Counted from the stretch's first letter, positions 1-8,754 are shown. The stretch: 32,047 bases of DNA from Tissierellia bacterium (GCA_012728075.1 JAAYFV010000041.1:1-32047); one strand, 5' to 3'. Numbers and translations are program-made. The notes: a model not told the origin generated them from the sequence alone.

Positions 1-83
1 GAGAATAATTATCATTTATAAAATACATATATAAATTCATTATATATGTTAATTTTTCAATAAATAGGGAATATATGAATATA

Positions 84-126
84 GATGGAGGCTTCTAAAT
101 TATTTGAAAACAAATGATGGAGGTGG
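84..126 (+). promoter_or_regulatory. nqrB leader with duplicated SD-like motif
   Basis: The 132 bases before nqrB hold two copies of GATGGAGG (84-91 and 116-123). The second, extended to GATGGAGGTGG, sits 9 bases before the TTG start and decides it. The first copy could serve a TTG-initiated 14-codon frame that ends over nqrB codons 4-5, but nothing supports its translation. I see no convincing promoter and no end of an nqrA gene here. Confidence 0.4.
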
Positions 127-132
127 TTTGTT

Positions 133-1110
133 TTGTCTAAATTTATGAAGAAGTATTTTATACCTCAAAAGATGATGAGGACGGTAATTATTGCTTTGAT
201 TCCTTTAATAATAGCTTCTATTTATTTTTTTGGCTGGCGATCCTTGGTATTACTTTTATGGGTGACTTTGTTTGGAGTAGGCACTGAATATATATTTGAA
301 AAACAATATGATAGAAAGGTTTCTGAGGCCATATTTGTCACCTGCATATTATATGTATTGACTTTGCCAGCTAGGACTCCAATATGGATAGCAGTTGTGG
401 GAATCATATTTGGAGTACTATTTGGAAAGGAGGTATTTGGAGGATTTGGGAAAAATATATTTAATCCTGCACTAGTAGCTAGAGCTTTTGTATATGTATC
501 TTTTCCAGAACCTTTGACTATCCAGTGGTCTAAAGTAGCAACAGGATTTCCAGGAGGATTTGCTACATATATTACTGAAAACATAGATACTATATCTCAA
601 GCTACTCCAATGCTTATGTTCCGTGATACAGGGCAGATGGAACCTTTACGTAATTTATTAATAGGAAATGTATCTGGCTCTTTAGGGGAGACTAGTGCTA
701 TATTAATAATACTTGCTGCTATATATTTAATATATAAAAAAGTAGCAGCATGGGAGACCATGGCTGGGGTATTAATAGGTTTTACTGGATTGAGTAGTAT
801 ACTATACTTAGTAGGGAATCCTCAAATTCCCAATCCTTTATTTGGGATACTATCTGGTGGATTCTTATTTGGAATGGTGTTTATGGCTACGGATCCTATA
901 TCTTCTCCAAAGACCAAAGAAGGTAAATGGATATATGGAATATTAATTGGGATAATCACAGTGATAATTAGAGGATATGCCCTTTTTGCTGGTGGGATGA
1001 TGTTTGCTATACTCATTGGTAATACTTTTGCTCCTATTATAGATGAAGGGGTAAGATATGGGAAAAAGAGAAAGAAGGAATCTAAAGAGAAGGGAGGGAG
1101 TGTAGCATGA
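133..1110 (+). CDS. nqrB: Na+-translocating NADH:quinone reductase subunit B
   Basis: Integral membrane subunit of the Na+-NQR complex, which couples NADH oxidation to quinone reduction and Na+ export. The 325-residue protein is polytopic and contains the family stretch GKNIFNPALVARAF near residues 107-119. SQATP at 155-159 matches the NqrB flavinylation site (SGAT type), making Thr158 the likely carrier of covalent FMN; Gln replaces the usual Gly. The last transmembrane segment is followed by a Lys-rich tail. The start is TTG, supported by GATGGAGGTGG just upstream. It overlaps nqrC by 4 bases (ATGA). The B-C-D-E-F order and the NqrF-type last gene argue for NQR rather than RNF, whose RnfD is homologous. 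nqrA is not in view. No apbE flavin transferase gene lies in the window. Confidence 0.92.
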   Translation: MSKFMKKYFIPQKMMRTVIIALIPLIIASIYFFGWRSLVLLLWVTLFGVGTEYIFEKQYDRKVSEAIFVTCILYVLTLPARTPIWIAVVGIIFGVLFGKEVFGGFGKNIFNPALVARAFVYVSFPEPLTIQWSKVATGFPGGFATYITENIDTISQATPMLMFRDTGQMEPLRNLLIGNVSGSLGETSAILIILAAIYLIYKKVAAWETMAGVLIGFTGLSSILYLVGNPQIPNPLFGILSGGFLFGMVFMATDPISSPKTKEGKWIYGILIGIITVIIRGYALFAGGMMFAILIGNTFAPIIDEGVRYGKKRKKESKEKGGSVA

Positions 1111-1712
1111 AAAAATCCTTTGGATATCCTATTATATTTATGGTAGTAATTACAGCTTTTTTTACATCTATATTGGCTTTTTTAAACTACAAGACTATTG
1201 ATGTAATAGCCTATAATCAGGAAACGGATTTGAGGCGAACTATACTATATGTTTTTGATATAGAACCTCCTTCTGATGATCCAAAAGCTATAGAAGATAC
1301 CTTTAACCAGTATGTGGAGGAAGAGGAATTAGATGGACAAACCATATACGTAGTAAAAGAAGATGGAGAAACAAAAGCTTATGCTTTTCCCATAGGAGGT
1401 ACAGGCCTTTGGGGGACAGTGGAAGGATATGCTGCTATATCTTCTGATTATAGTAAGCTTTTAGGGTTGGATTTTATTTCTCATAGCGAAACTCCAGGAT
1501 TAGGGGGAAGAATATCTGAGGAACCTTTCAAACAACAGTTTAGGGGATTGGATTTGACTGGAGGGAAGGATGGAGAGTATATAGTATATAGACCTGCTCC
1601 TAATGGGAATGTAGATGCTATTGCTGGTGCTACCTTAACATCTGAATCGGTAAGTAGATTTCTTAATAAAGATATAGATAATTTTATAAAACTGAAAAAG
1701 GGGGAGAAATAG
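1107..1712 (+). CDS. nqrC: Na+-translocating NADH:quinone reductase subunit C
   Basis: FMN-carrying subunit of Na+-NQR. The 201-residue protein has one N-terminal transmembrane helix (about 8-27) and an extracytoplasmic FMN-binding domain. The motif AGATLTS at 173-179 is the ApbE flavinylation site, with Thr176 the predicted phosphoester attachment point. ETPGLGGRIS (128-137) is a further family hallmark. The start codon overlaps the nqrB stop, and nqrD begins directly after the stop, so translation is tightly coupled. At 201 residues it is shorter than the roughly 260 residues of proteobacterial NqrC and closer in size to RnfG, so assignment to NQR leans on the operon order and NqrF. Confidence 0.9.
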   Translation: MKKSFGYPIIFMVVITAFFTSILAFLNYKTIDVIAYNQETDLRRTILYVFDIEPPSDDPKAIEDTFNQYVEEEELDGQTIYVVKEDGETKAYAFPIGGTGLWGTVEGYAAISSDYSKLLGLDFISHSETPGLGGRISEEPFKQQFRGLDLTGGKDGEYIVYRPAPNGNVDAIAGATLTSESVSRFLNKDIDNFIKLKKGEK

Positions 1713-2327
1713 ATGGCAAATTCGAAGAAGATCATCAAAGATGGCCTTTGGGATGATAATCCCATATTTAGGCAGGTAATAGGCATATGCTCAGCCTTAG
1801 CAGTTACTAATTTGATGTTGAACTCTTTAATAATGGGATTAGGCTTGATGTTTGTTACAGCTTTTTCTGAACTCACCGTATCCTTAATAAGAAAGTTTAC
1901 CCCTAAACATATAAGGATGATGGTTCAAGTACTTATTATTTCTGTATATGTAATAATATTAGATATATTCTTAAAGGCCTATTATCCTGAAATGAGCAAA
2001 GCTTTAGGACCTTATGTAGGGCTTATAATTACCAACTGTATAATAATGGGGCGATGCGAAGCTTTTGCCCAAAACAATTCTCCATTGCCATCTTTTTTAG
2101 ATGGCTTGGCCTCTGGGGCAGGATATACTTTTGTATTACTGCTAGTAGCTTTCTTTAGGGAACTTTTAGGATTTGGAACTATATTTGGATATCCAGTATT
2201 AGGGGATAGTTGGACTAACTGGACTATAATGATTATGCCGCCAGGAGCTTTCTTCATATTGGCAATTATTATATGGGTAGCTAGAAGTCTATCTCCAGAA
2301 GAGAAGAAAGAAGGGGGGACTATATAA
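1713..2327 (+). CDS. nqrD: Na+-translocating NADH:quinone reductase subunit D
   Basis: Membrane subunit of Na+-NQR in the NqrD/RnfE family. The 204-residue, strongly hydrophobic protein starts immediately after the nqrC stop and its last base overlaps the nqrE start codon. Family features include WDDNPIFRQVIGIC near the N-terminus and ITNCIIMGRCEAF at about 106-118. Cys26 and Cys109 correspond by position to the pair that, with two cysteines of NqrE, holds the intramembrane iron-sulfur cluster known from Vibrio structures. The C-terminus ends in a charged cytoplasmic tail. Confidence 0.92.
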   Translation: MANSKKIIKDGLWDDNPIFRQVIGICSALAVTNLMLNSLIMGLGLMFVTAFSELTVSLIRKFTPKHIRMMVQVLIISVYVIILDIFLKAYYPEMSKALGPYVGLIITNCIIMGRCEAFAQNNSPLPSFLDGLASGAGYTFVLLLVAFFRELLGFGTIFGYPVLGDSWTNWTIMIMPPGAFFILAIIIWVARSLSPEEKKEGGTI

Positions 2328-2917
2328 TGATAGAACTTAATCCTTTTGTCATATTCTTTGCAGCTATATTTACAAACAATATGATACTTAGCAATTTTCT
2401 TGGGATGTGTTCTTTTATCGCTGTATCTAAGGAAATACCCACATCTTTAGGTTTAGGTCAGGCAGTTACTTTTGTATTGACTTTTACTACTATATTAAAT
2501 TATCTAATATATCATCATATTTTAGTTCCATTAGGTCTTGAGTACTTAAGATTCATAGTGTTTATAGTGAGTATTGCTGCTTTCGTTCAGTTATTGGAGA
2601 TGATAGTGGAAAGGTATTTCCCCAATCTATACTATGCTCTAGGTATATTCTTACCTTTGATTACAGTAAATTGTGCCATATTAGGAGTATCCCTATTTAT
2701 GGTAATTAGAGAATATACTTTCCTTCAGTCCCTTGGATTTGGAATAGGCTCAGGTATTGGATGGACCTTGGCTATAGTAGCTATGGCCGGTATTAGACAG
2801 AGATTAAGGGAAGATAGTATACCTAAAGGATTACAAGGTCCAGGGATAACTTTGATTATAACTGGATTGATGGCTTTAGCCTTTGTAGGTTTTTCTGGCA
2901 TAGTACAGATACAATAG
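2327..2917 (+). CDS. nqrE: Na+-translocating NADH:quinone reductase subunit E
   Basis: Membrane subunit of Na+-NQR in the NqrE/RnfA family and partner of NqrD, with inverted topology. The 196-residue protein shows the hallmarks NNMILSNFLGMCSF (17-30) and LPLITVNCAILG (109-120). Cys28 and Cys116 are the expected cluster ligands that pair with NqrD Cys26 and Cys109. Its ATG overlaps the end of nqrD by one base. A 12-base gap containing the SD AGGAGGG separates it from nqrF. Confidence 0.93.
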   Translation: MIELNPFVIFFAAIFTNNMILSNFLGMCSFIAVSKEIPTSLGLGQAVTFVLTFTTILNYLIYHHILVPLGLEYLRFIVFIVSIAAFVQLLEMIVERYFPNLYYALGIFLPLITVNCAILGVSLFMVIREYTFLQSLGFGIGSGIGWTLAIVAMAGIRQRLREDSIPKGLQGPGITLIITGLMALAFVGFSGIVQIQ

Positions 2918-2929
2918 GAGGGACAATAT

Positions 2930-4030
2930 ATGGAAAGCATACTTATAACAACAGCAGTGGTAACAGCTTTTAGTGGAATATTAGCCTTCCTTCTAACTTT
3001 GGCTGATAGGACTATAGGTGATTATGGTGAAGTAAAATTAATTATTAACGAAGAGAAGGAATATACAGTAGATGGTGGGGATTCTTTACTTGCTACTTTA
3101 ATAAGTCAAGAGATATTTATCCCTTCTGCCTGTGGTGGAAAAGGAACTTGTGGATATTGTAAAGTCAAAGTGATAGAGGGAGGAGGACCAATACTTCCTA
3201 CTGAACTACCTTGGCTTACAGAAGAGGAATTAGAAGACAATGTTAGGCTTTCTTGTCAGTGTAAGGTAAAAGAAGATATAAGTATAGAGATACCTGAAGA
3301 GCTATTTAACGTAAGACAATATGAAGTTACAGTGGAGTCCATAGAGGATTTGACTCCAACTATAAAGAAATTGCGATTAAGGTTTAAAGAAGGAGAGGAG
3401 ATTAATTTTAAACCAGGCCAGTATATTCAGCTTAAAGCTCCCATATACGAGGGTAATGATGAGGAGGTATATAGGGCATATTCCATAGCATCTCCACCTT
3501 CTCATAAGGACTATATAGATCTAATAATTGGTTATGTACCTGGAGGAATATGTACCACTTATGTTCATAAATATTTGAAAGAAGGGGATACTGTAGAAAT
3601 AAATGGCCCTTATGGAGATTTTTACTATAGAGATGAACATGATAACGATATGATATTAGTTGCTGTAGGGACAGGAATGGCTCCTATACTATCTATACTA
3701 TACCATATGAGGGATAATAATATAAAGAGAAGAGCCAAGTTTTACTTTGGAGCTAGGACACCAGAAGATTTATTTTTATTAGATGTTATGGAAGACTTTG
3801 AAAGAGAGTTATATGATTTTGAATTTATACCTACTTTATCAAGAGCATTAGATGAACATAATTGGTCAGGAGAAAGAGGTAGGGTAAATGTAGTGTTAGA
3901 TAAACATATAAAATCTCCAGAAGATAAGGAAGCTTATCTATGTGGAAATCCAGGGATGATAGATTCCGTAGTAAAAGTGTTAACGGAGAAAGGTATATTG
4001 GAAGAGCGAATATACTATGATAAGTTTTAA
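2930..4030 (+). CDS. nqrF: Na+-translocating NADH:quinone reductase subunit F (NADH entry)
   Basis: NADH dehydrogenase subunit of Na+-NQR, passing electrons from NADH through FAD and a [2Fe-2S] cluster. The 366-residue protein has an N-terminal membrane anchor (about 5-25) and a plant-type ferredoxin domain with cysteines at 68, 74, 77 and 109. An FAD/NAD reductase module follows, with RAYSIASPP, GICTTYV, VGTGMAPILS and YLCGNPGMID. It is shorter than the roughly 405 residues of proteobacterial NqrF. RNF complexes have no such ferredoxin-FAD protein, so this gene settles the NQR assignment. It ends the operon and is followed by a hairpin terminator. Confidence 0.94.
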   Translation: MESILITTAVVTAFSGILAFLLTLADRTIGDYGEVKLIINEEKEYTVDGGDSLLATLISQEIFIPSACGGKGTCGYCKVKVIEGGGPILPTELPWLTEEELEDNVRLSCQCKVKEDISIEIPEELFNVRQYEVTVESIEDLTPTIKKLRLRFKEGEEINFKPGQYIQLKAPIYEGNDEEVYRAYSIASPPSHKDYIDLIIGYVPGGICTTYVHKYLKEGDTVEINGPYGDFYYRDEHDNDMILVAVGTGMAPILSILYHMRDNNIKRRAKFYFGARTPEDLFLLDVMEDFERELYDFEFIPTLSRALDEHNWSGERGRVNVVLDKHIKSPEDKEAYLCGNPGMIDSVVKVLTEKGILEERIYYDKF

Positions 4031-4040
4031 TATGATGAAA

Positions 4041-4083
4041 AAAAACTACCTTTTTGGTATAATACCATGAAGGTAGTTTTTCT
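4041..4083 (+). terminator. terminator after the nqr operon
   Basis: A perfect 12-bp stem (AAAAACTACCTT with AAGGTAGTTTTT) runs into a T-rich tail. The loop contains a second small palindrome, GGTATAATACC. It begins about 10 bases after the nqrF stop. Confidence 0.85.
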
Positions 4084-4106
4084 CTTCCAATTAATAAAAA
4101 AGATGA

Positions 4107-4131
4107 TATAATATAATTTAGAGACTCTAAA
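4107..4131 (+). promoter_or_regulatory. putative -10 element and palindrome before the MATE gene
   Basis: TATAAT at 4107-4112 is followed by the palindrome TTAGAGACTCTAA, placed where a repressor could block a transcript starting there. No good -35 box is seen. The second MATE gene has a similar GATGATATAATAT stretch at 8711-8721 but lacks the palindrome. This is a pattern-based guess. Confidence 0.35.
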
Positions 4132-4148
4132 TAAGTGAAGGTGATTAA

Positions 4149-5522
4149 ATGAAAATACGAAACAAAAAGGATATGATACTTAATGGGAATATGTATAAAA
4201 CATTGATTTTATTATCTATTCCTATTATGATCAACAATTTAATTCAAACCCTATATAACCTGGCAGATGGAATTTGGGTAAGTAAATTGGGTTCAGTTCA
4301 ATTTGCTGCTACATCTTTCGTCTGGCCGGTAAATTTTTTGTTTATTTCCATAGGATTTGGACTATCCATTGCTGGGACCTCTATATTATCCCAGTTATTA
4401 GGAGGAGATAAATATGAGGATGCCAATGAATATGCAGAACAAATAATAGTTCTGTCCATGATTACCTCCGTTATATTTGCAATTATTGGATATATAGTAA
4501 GTCCCTTTATAATAGGCCTTATGGGTGCAAGAGGAGATTTGGCTAAATATAGTAATATATATTTGAGGATAACTTTCTTGGACATGCCTTTTATGTTTTT
4601 ATTTTTTAATTTCAACTCCATTATGACTGCCCAGGGGAATACCTTGACTCCTACCATATTAAGTGGTATAAGTGCAGTGCTCAATGTAATATTAGACCCT
4701 ATATTCATATTCACATTTAATATGGGTATAGGAGGAGCAGCTATTGCTACCCTTTTATCAAGGGTATTCTTGGCTTTAGCTGGTGTATTGGTACTGTACC
4801 GTTCCAATACTATTATAAGACCTAGTTTTAAAAATTTTAAATTTGATAAGGCTAGAATTGAAAAGATTATTAATGTGGCCTTGCCATCATCTGTAGGCCA
4901 ATCAGGTTCAGCATTAGGCTTTATGGTACTGAATGGTTTTATAGCTTCTTATGGTACTTCCACCATGGCAGCCTATGGAATGGTAAATAGGATTACCTCT
5001 TTAGTAATGCAGCCAGCCTCTGGTATAGGGGCAGCCTTAACCTCCATAGTAGGACAGAATATAGGAGCTAATCAGATGGATAGGGTAAAGGAAGCTTTTA
5101 GAAAGGCTTTAATATTTACTGTTATACTAGGGAGTGTTGGATGTATATTTATGTTATGGAAAGATAAGGGAATAATCAATTTTTTCATGCGTTCCAAAGA
5201 TGATATGGAGGTTATAAATCAGGGAATTGAATACTTAAGATATAGTGCTCTTTTTACCCCATTAATGGGTATATTTAGTGTGCTTCAAGGATTATTCCAA
5301 GGTTCAGGCCATACTAAATACTCCATGTCCATGGAGATAGGTAGGCTTTGGTTTGTAAGGCTCCCTATGATCCTTATATTTAAGCATTTTACCGATATTG
5401 GACCCACTGGTATATGGATATCTATGAGTGTTAGTAATTTAATAGTATGCATATATGGATATTTAATATATAGGAAGGATACTTGGCAGCAAAAGGTAGT
5501 GGATATGGAAGCTAATATATAG
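4149..5522 (+). CDS. MATE family multidrug efflux transporter
   Basis: Cation-coupled (Na+ or H+) drug and metabolite exporter of the MATE superfamily. The 457 residues match the family length, with about 12 predicted membrane segments in two homologous halves. Family stretches seen are SIPIMINNLIQTLYNLAD near the N-terminus, QGNTLTPTILSGI before mid-protein, and GIGAALTSIVGQNIGA in the second half, with FQGSGHTKYSM near the end. The start is ATG, preceded by GTGAAGGTG. It is monocistronic, lying between two terminators. A paralogue at 8755-10122 is very similar throughout but broken, so this is the working copy of the pair. The substrate cannot be inferred. Confidence 0.9.
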   Translation: MKIRNKKDMILNGNMYKTLILLSIPIMINNLIQTLYNLADGIWVSKLGSVQFAATSFVWPVNFLFISIGFGLSIAGTSILSQLLGGDKYEDANEYAEQIIVLSMITSVIFAIIGYIVSPFIIGLMGARGDLAKYSNIYLRITFLDMPFMFLFFNFNSIMTAQGNTLTPTILSGISAVLNVILDPIFIFTFNMGIGGAAIATLLSRVFLALAGVLVLYRSNTIIRPSFKNFKFDKARIEKIINVALPSSVGQSGSALGFMVLNGFIASYGTSTMAAYGMVNRITSLVMQPASGIGAALTSIVGQNIGANQMDRVKEAFRKALIFTVILGSVGCIFMLWKDKGIINFFMRSKDDMEVINQGIEYLRYSALFTPLMGIFSVLQGLFQGSGHTKYSMSMEIGRLWFVRLPMILIFKHFTDIGPTGIWISMSVSNLIVCIYGYLIYRKDTWQQKVVDMEANI

Positions 5523-5534
5523 ATATTTAATTTA

Positions 5535-5575
5535 AATACCCCTAATTAATATTTGTTAAATAGGGGTATTATTAT
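5535..5575 (+). terminator. terminator after the MATE gene
   Basis: A 10-bp stem, AATACCCCTA with TAGGGGTATT, is followed by an AT-rich tail shortly after the stop codon. Confidence 0.75.
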
Positions 5576-5656
5576 ATATAGATAAATTGAAGAAGCTTTT
5601 ATATACTAAATATGATAGAATTCTATATAGAATTAATTATTAAAAGAGGTGTATTT

Positions 5657-6496
5657 ATGATAGAACTAGGAGAAATACAAACTTTAGAAGTAAAAAGGTG
5701 TACTTCAGTAGGGGTGTTTTTAAATACTAAAGACAGAAGAGGAAAAGACAAAGATGTACTACTACCTAATAAAGAAGTACCAAAGGGAATTAAAGTAGGG
5801 GATGAAATAGATGTATTCATCTACAGGGATTTTAAGGATAGGATGGTTGCCACTACCAAGAAGCCAAAGATAACTTTAGGAGAGGTAGGCTTATTAAAAG
5901 TAGTGGATATAACCAAAATAGGTGCTTTTTTAGACTGGGGCTTGGAAAAGGACTTGTTCTTACCCTTTAAGGAACAAACTATGAAATTGGAAAAAGGAAG
6001 GGAATATCCAATTGCCCTATATATAGACAAAAGCAATAGACTATGTGGGACTATGAAAATACAGGATTTTTTAAAAACCAATTCTCCTTATAAGGAAAAT
6101 GATTGGGTAAAAGGAACTATATATAATATAAATGATGAGTTCGGAGCCTTTGTAGCAGTGGATAATAAATACCAAGGGCTAATACCTAAAAAGGAATTAA
6201 TAGGGGTATATACCCCAGGGGAAGTTGTAGAATTAAGGGTTACCAATGTGAAGGAAGATGGGAAACTGGATCTTAGCTTAAGGGATAAATTCTATATAGA
6301 AATAGAAGAAGATGCTGAGATTATTTTAAAAAAGGTAGAAGAAAATGGCGGAATACTATATCTAAATGACTATAGCAGCCCAAGGGAAATTCGCAAGGAA
6401 TTAAACATGAGCAAATCCGCCTTTAAAAGGGCTTTAGGAAGATTATTAAAAGAGGGAAAGATTGAGTTTATTGAAAGGGGAATAAGGTTAAAATAA
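5657..6496 (+). CDS. CvfB-like S1 domain RNA-binding protein
   Basis: Cytoplasmic RNA-binding protein of the CvfB/YitL family, whose staphylococcal member influences virulence gene expression. The 279 residues match the family length. Two or three S1-like beta-barrel repeats are visible: about 1-60, then LLKVVDITKIGAFLDWGL and the following stretch, then WVKGTIYNINDEFGAFVAV. A C-terminal winged-helix-like part contains MSKSAFKRALGRLLKEGKI. The ORF track starts 45 bases earlier, but AGAGGTG is well placed for the ATG at 5657 and not for the upstream codon, so I use 5657. It is transcribed alone between two MATE genes. The S1 repeats are clear; the physiological role here is unknown. Confidence 0.85.
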   Translation: MIELGEIQTLEVKRCTSVGVFLNTKDRRGKDKDVLLPNKEVPKGIKVGDEIDVFIYRDFKDRMVATTKKPKITLGEVGLLKVVDITKIGAFLDWGLEKDLFLPFKEQTMKLEKGREYPIALYIDKSNRLCGTMKIQDFLKTNSPYKENDWVKGTIYNINDEFGAFVAVDNKYQGLIPKKELIGVYTPGEVVELRVTNVKEDGKLDLSLRDKFYIEIEEDAEIILKKVEENGGILYLNDYSSPREIRKELNMSKSAFKRALGRLLKEGKIEFIERGIRLK

Positions 6497-6559
6497 TTGG
6501 AAAATTCTGCTCCTTAAAATAATATACTAATTATAACCAGATATTTAAGGATGGGTAGA

Positions 6560-6667
6560 ATGAAGCATGTTTCCATGGTGGATTATAACTATGGTTCTAG
6601 CCTTAGGGACAAGGTAGATGAGTGGATTTTAGGAAATGGGGATAGAGTACTAGAGATAATTGATTAG
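6560..6667 (+). CDS. small hypothetical protein, 35 residues
   Basis: Too short for the ORF track. It begins MKHVSMVDYNYGSSLRDKVD and ends in RVLEIID, with an AAGGATGGG sequence at a short distance before ATG. The pattern of a short beta strand, an amphipathic helix, then EIID weakly recalls small sporulation-linked proteins of the Cse60/DUF2758 type, but I cannot confirm that. It may be a decayed fragment. Confidence 0.3.
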   Translation: MKHVSMVDYNYGSSLRDKVDEWILGNGDRVLEIID

Positions 6668-6760
6668 GGCAGTTTTAATTAGATATATTGAGAATCCTAA
6701 GACTAAGACTTAAGAAAAAGATTGTTCTAAAGAAAATTGTAGATGATGTGGATTAGATAA

Positions 6761-6803
6761 TAAAAGCTACATTTGAAAGGTCAAATGTAGCTTTATTAGT
6801 TTT
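6761..6803 (+). terminator. terminator before the oxidoreductase gene
   Basis: A 14-15 bp stem, AAAGCTACATTTGA with TCAAATGTAGCTTT, has the four-base loop AAGG and is followed by TTAGTTTTT. It ends transcription from the S1 gene and small ORF. Confidence 0.8.
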
Positions 6804-6878
6804 TATTGTTAGTTTCTGCTGTTTTAGGGAATACAATAGATAGATTATGTTTTCATTAGTTTGGAAAGGGGGATATAA

Positions 6879-8549
6879 TTGGACTACAGCATATTGATTG
6901 GTGGAGAAGCAGGCCAAGGGATGGACACATTAACCCATATATTGGAGAAGACATTAAAAAGGTGTGGTTATTATGTTTTTTCTTATAAAGACTATATGTC
7001 TATGGTAAGAGGTGGTCACAACTTTATGCAGATAAGATTTTCCCGCTCACCTGTTTACACATATAGTTCTAAGGTGGATATAATATTAGCACTAAGCCAA
7101 GAGACTATAGATATCCATAGATGGAAATTAAAAGATAAGGGGGTAATAATTGCTGATGAAAGGTTTAATAAGGAAAAAAATACACTTTCCCTACCCCTGG
7201 GAGAAATCGCTAGAGATTTAGGAAATAAAAGAGTTATAGGTACCCTAGGATTAGGGGGAATACTTAAGTATTTTGGTCTTCCTATGGATAAGGCTAAAGA
7301 GGTTATAAAAGATGAATTTAGTGAAAGATTAATTGATATAAATATTAGAGCTTTAGAAGCTGGATATAATAGGGTAGAAAATAGATATGATCTTAATACC
7401 TATGAGGATAAAAATATAATAATCAATGGGAATCAGGGGGTAGCATTAGGGGCTATAGCTGCCGGTTGTAGATTTTATTGTGGCTATCCTATGACTCCAT
7501 CTACAAGTATATTAAGTTATATGGCAAAAAAATCTGAAGAAATTGGGATTGTAGTAGATCAGGTAGAAGATGAGGTTGCAGCATTAAATATGGCATTAGG
7601 TGCATCTTATGCAGGAGTAAGGGCTATGACAGGCTCATCTGGTGGAGGTTTTGCATTGATGGTGGAGGCATTAAGCCTTGCAGGGGTAACTGAAATTCCT
7701 GTAGTAGTTATTGATGTGCAAAGGCCTGGACCAGCGACAGGATTATCTACTAGGACAGAACAAGGAGATCTTAGATTTTTACTCCATGCTGGTCATGGAG
7801 AATTTCCAAGAATGGTTATAGCATTGAGAAATCCAGAAGATGCTTTTTACCAAACTGCTAGGGCTTTCAATCTTGCGGAAAAGTATCAAATACCTGTACT
7901 TATATTAAGTGATGAATACTTGGCAGACTATACTACCACGGTAAAACCATTAGATTTTAACAAGATTCAAATAGAAAGACATATTTCTGGCACCGAAGCT
8001 GTAACAGATGAAGAATACAAGAGGTATAAAATTACCCCTTCAGGTATTTCTCCTAGAATTATACCAGGCAAAATACCTGGGCAAGTAGTTCTAGTAGATA
8101 GCCATGAACATGATGAATGGGGGCATATATCTGAGGATGTAGACAATAGAATAAATATGGTAGAAAAGAGGATGAGAAAATTAGATAGACTAAAAGAGGA
8201 AGTAGAAGAGCCTTGGGTAATTGGAAAAGAAAGACCAGAAAATCTAATCCTATGCTGGGGCTCTACCTATGGTGCAGTAAGGGAAGTAGTCTATAGATTG
8301 GACGAGGAAGGGGTATCCATAGGCGCATTGGTATTTGGCGATATATGGCCTTTCCCTACTAAAAGACTAGTAGATATGGGAAGGAGGGCTAAGAGGATAA
8401 TAGATGTAGAACAGAACTTTACAGGGCAATTGGACACCCTAGTAAGGCAGGAATCCTCCATTAGATGTACCCACAAAATACTAAAATATGATGGTAGGCC
8501 TCTAGGGGGAGATGAGCTATATAGTAGGCTAAAGGAAGAGGTTTTATAA
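6879..8549 (+). CDS. 2-oxoacid:acceptor oxidoreductase, fused gamma-alpha subunit
   Basis: Part of a ferredoxin-dependent 2-oxoacid oxidoreductase (KorA/IorA-type superfamily), which makes acyl-CoA and CO2 from a 2-oxoacid. Residues 1 to about 170 form the gamma domain (GGEAGQGMDTL, then SMVRGGHNFMQIRF). Residues about 185-556 form the alpha domain, with FYCGYPMTPSTSIL, DQVEDEVAALNMALGASYAG and TGSSGGGFALM. This fused layout is typical of the subfamily, and 556 residues is normal. The start is TTG with a strong AAAGGGGGA upstream. The TPP-binding beta subunit (with the CPGCG motif), normally the next gene, is absent; a terminator and a MATE pseudogene follow. The substrate cannot be named. 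Either the beta subunit is encoded elsewhere or this is an orphan. Confidence 0.88.
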   Translation: MDYSILIGGEAGQGMDTLTHILEKTLKRCGYYVFSYKDYMSMVRGGHNFMQIRFSRSPVYTYSSKVDIILALSQETIDIHRWKLKDKGVIIADERFNKEKNTLSLPLGEIARDLGNKRVIGTLGLGGILKYFGLPMDKAKEVIKDEFSERLIDINIRALEAGYNRVENRYDLNTYEDKNIIINGNQGVALGAIAAGCRFYCGYPMTPSTSILSYMAKKSEEIGIVVDQVEDEVAALNMALGASYAGVRAMTGSSGGGFALMVEALSLAGVTEIPVVVIDVQRPGPATGLSTRTEQGDLRFLLHAGHGEFPRMVIALRNPEDAFYQTARAFNLAEKYQIPVLILSDEYLADYTTTVKPLDFNKIQIERHISGTEAVTDEEYKRYKITPSGISPRIIPGKIPGQVVLVDSHEHDEWGHISEDVDNRINMVEKRMRKLDRLKEEVEEPWVIGKERPENLILCWGSTYGAVREVVYRLDEEGVSIGALVFGDIWPFPTKRLVDMGRRAKRIIDVEQNFTGQLDTLVRQESSIRCTHKILKYDGRPLGGDELYSRLKEEVL

Positions 8550-8607
8550 AACACATGGGGATATTTTATCCATGGAAAAATGGAACATAGGGACAGTTTA
8601 AGGAATA

Positions 8608-8654
8608 AAGAAGGGATATATTAGGCATGTATAATATATCCCTTCTTGTGTTTT
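8608..8654 (+). terminator. terminator after the oxidoreductase gene
   Basis: A perfect 16-bp stem, AAGAAGGGATATATTA with TAATATATCCCTTCTT, has an eight-base loop and is followed by GTGTTTTT. Confidence 0.85.
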
Positions 8655-8713
8655 TAATATTATAAAAAAATATTTCGTGTATCTAAGGACTTTATTATTT
8701 AATCTATTGATGA

Positions 8714-8719
8714 TATAAT
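8714..8719 (+). promoter_or_regulatory. putative -10 of the MATE pseudogene
   Basis: TATAAT at 8714-8719 has a weak TTTATT 17 bases upstream (8691-8696). The surrounding GATGATATAATAT resembles the region before the intact MATE gene, suggesting the duplication included the promoter. Confidence 0.35.
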
Positions 8720-8754
8720 ATTGTAGACTAATAAATAATTAAGGTGGGCTGTGC

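Larger units (their letters stand above)
6497..6878 (+). other. 382-base gap: small ORF and terminator
   Basis: Between the S1 protein and the oxidoreductase gene I see a 35-codon ORF (listed separately), a strong hairpin at 6761-6795, and the SD AAAGGGGGA at 6865-6873 serving the TTG start at 6879. The rest is AT-rich with no recognisable RNA gene. Confidence 0.5.
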
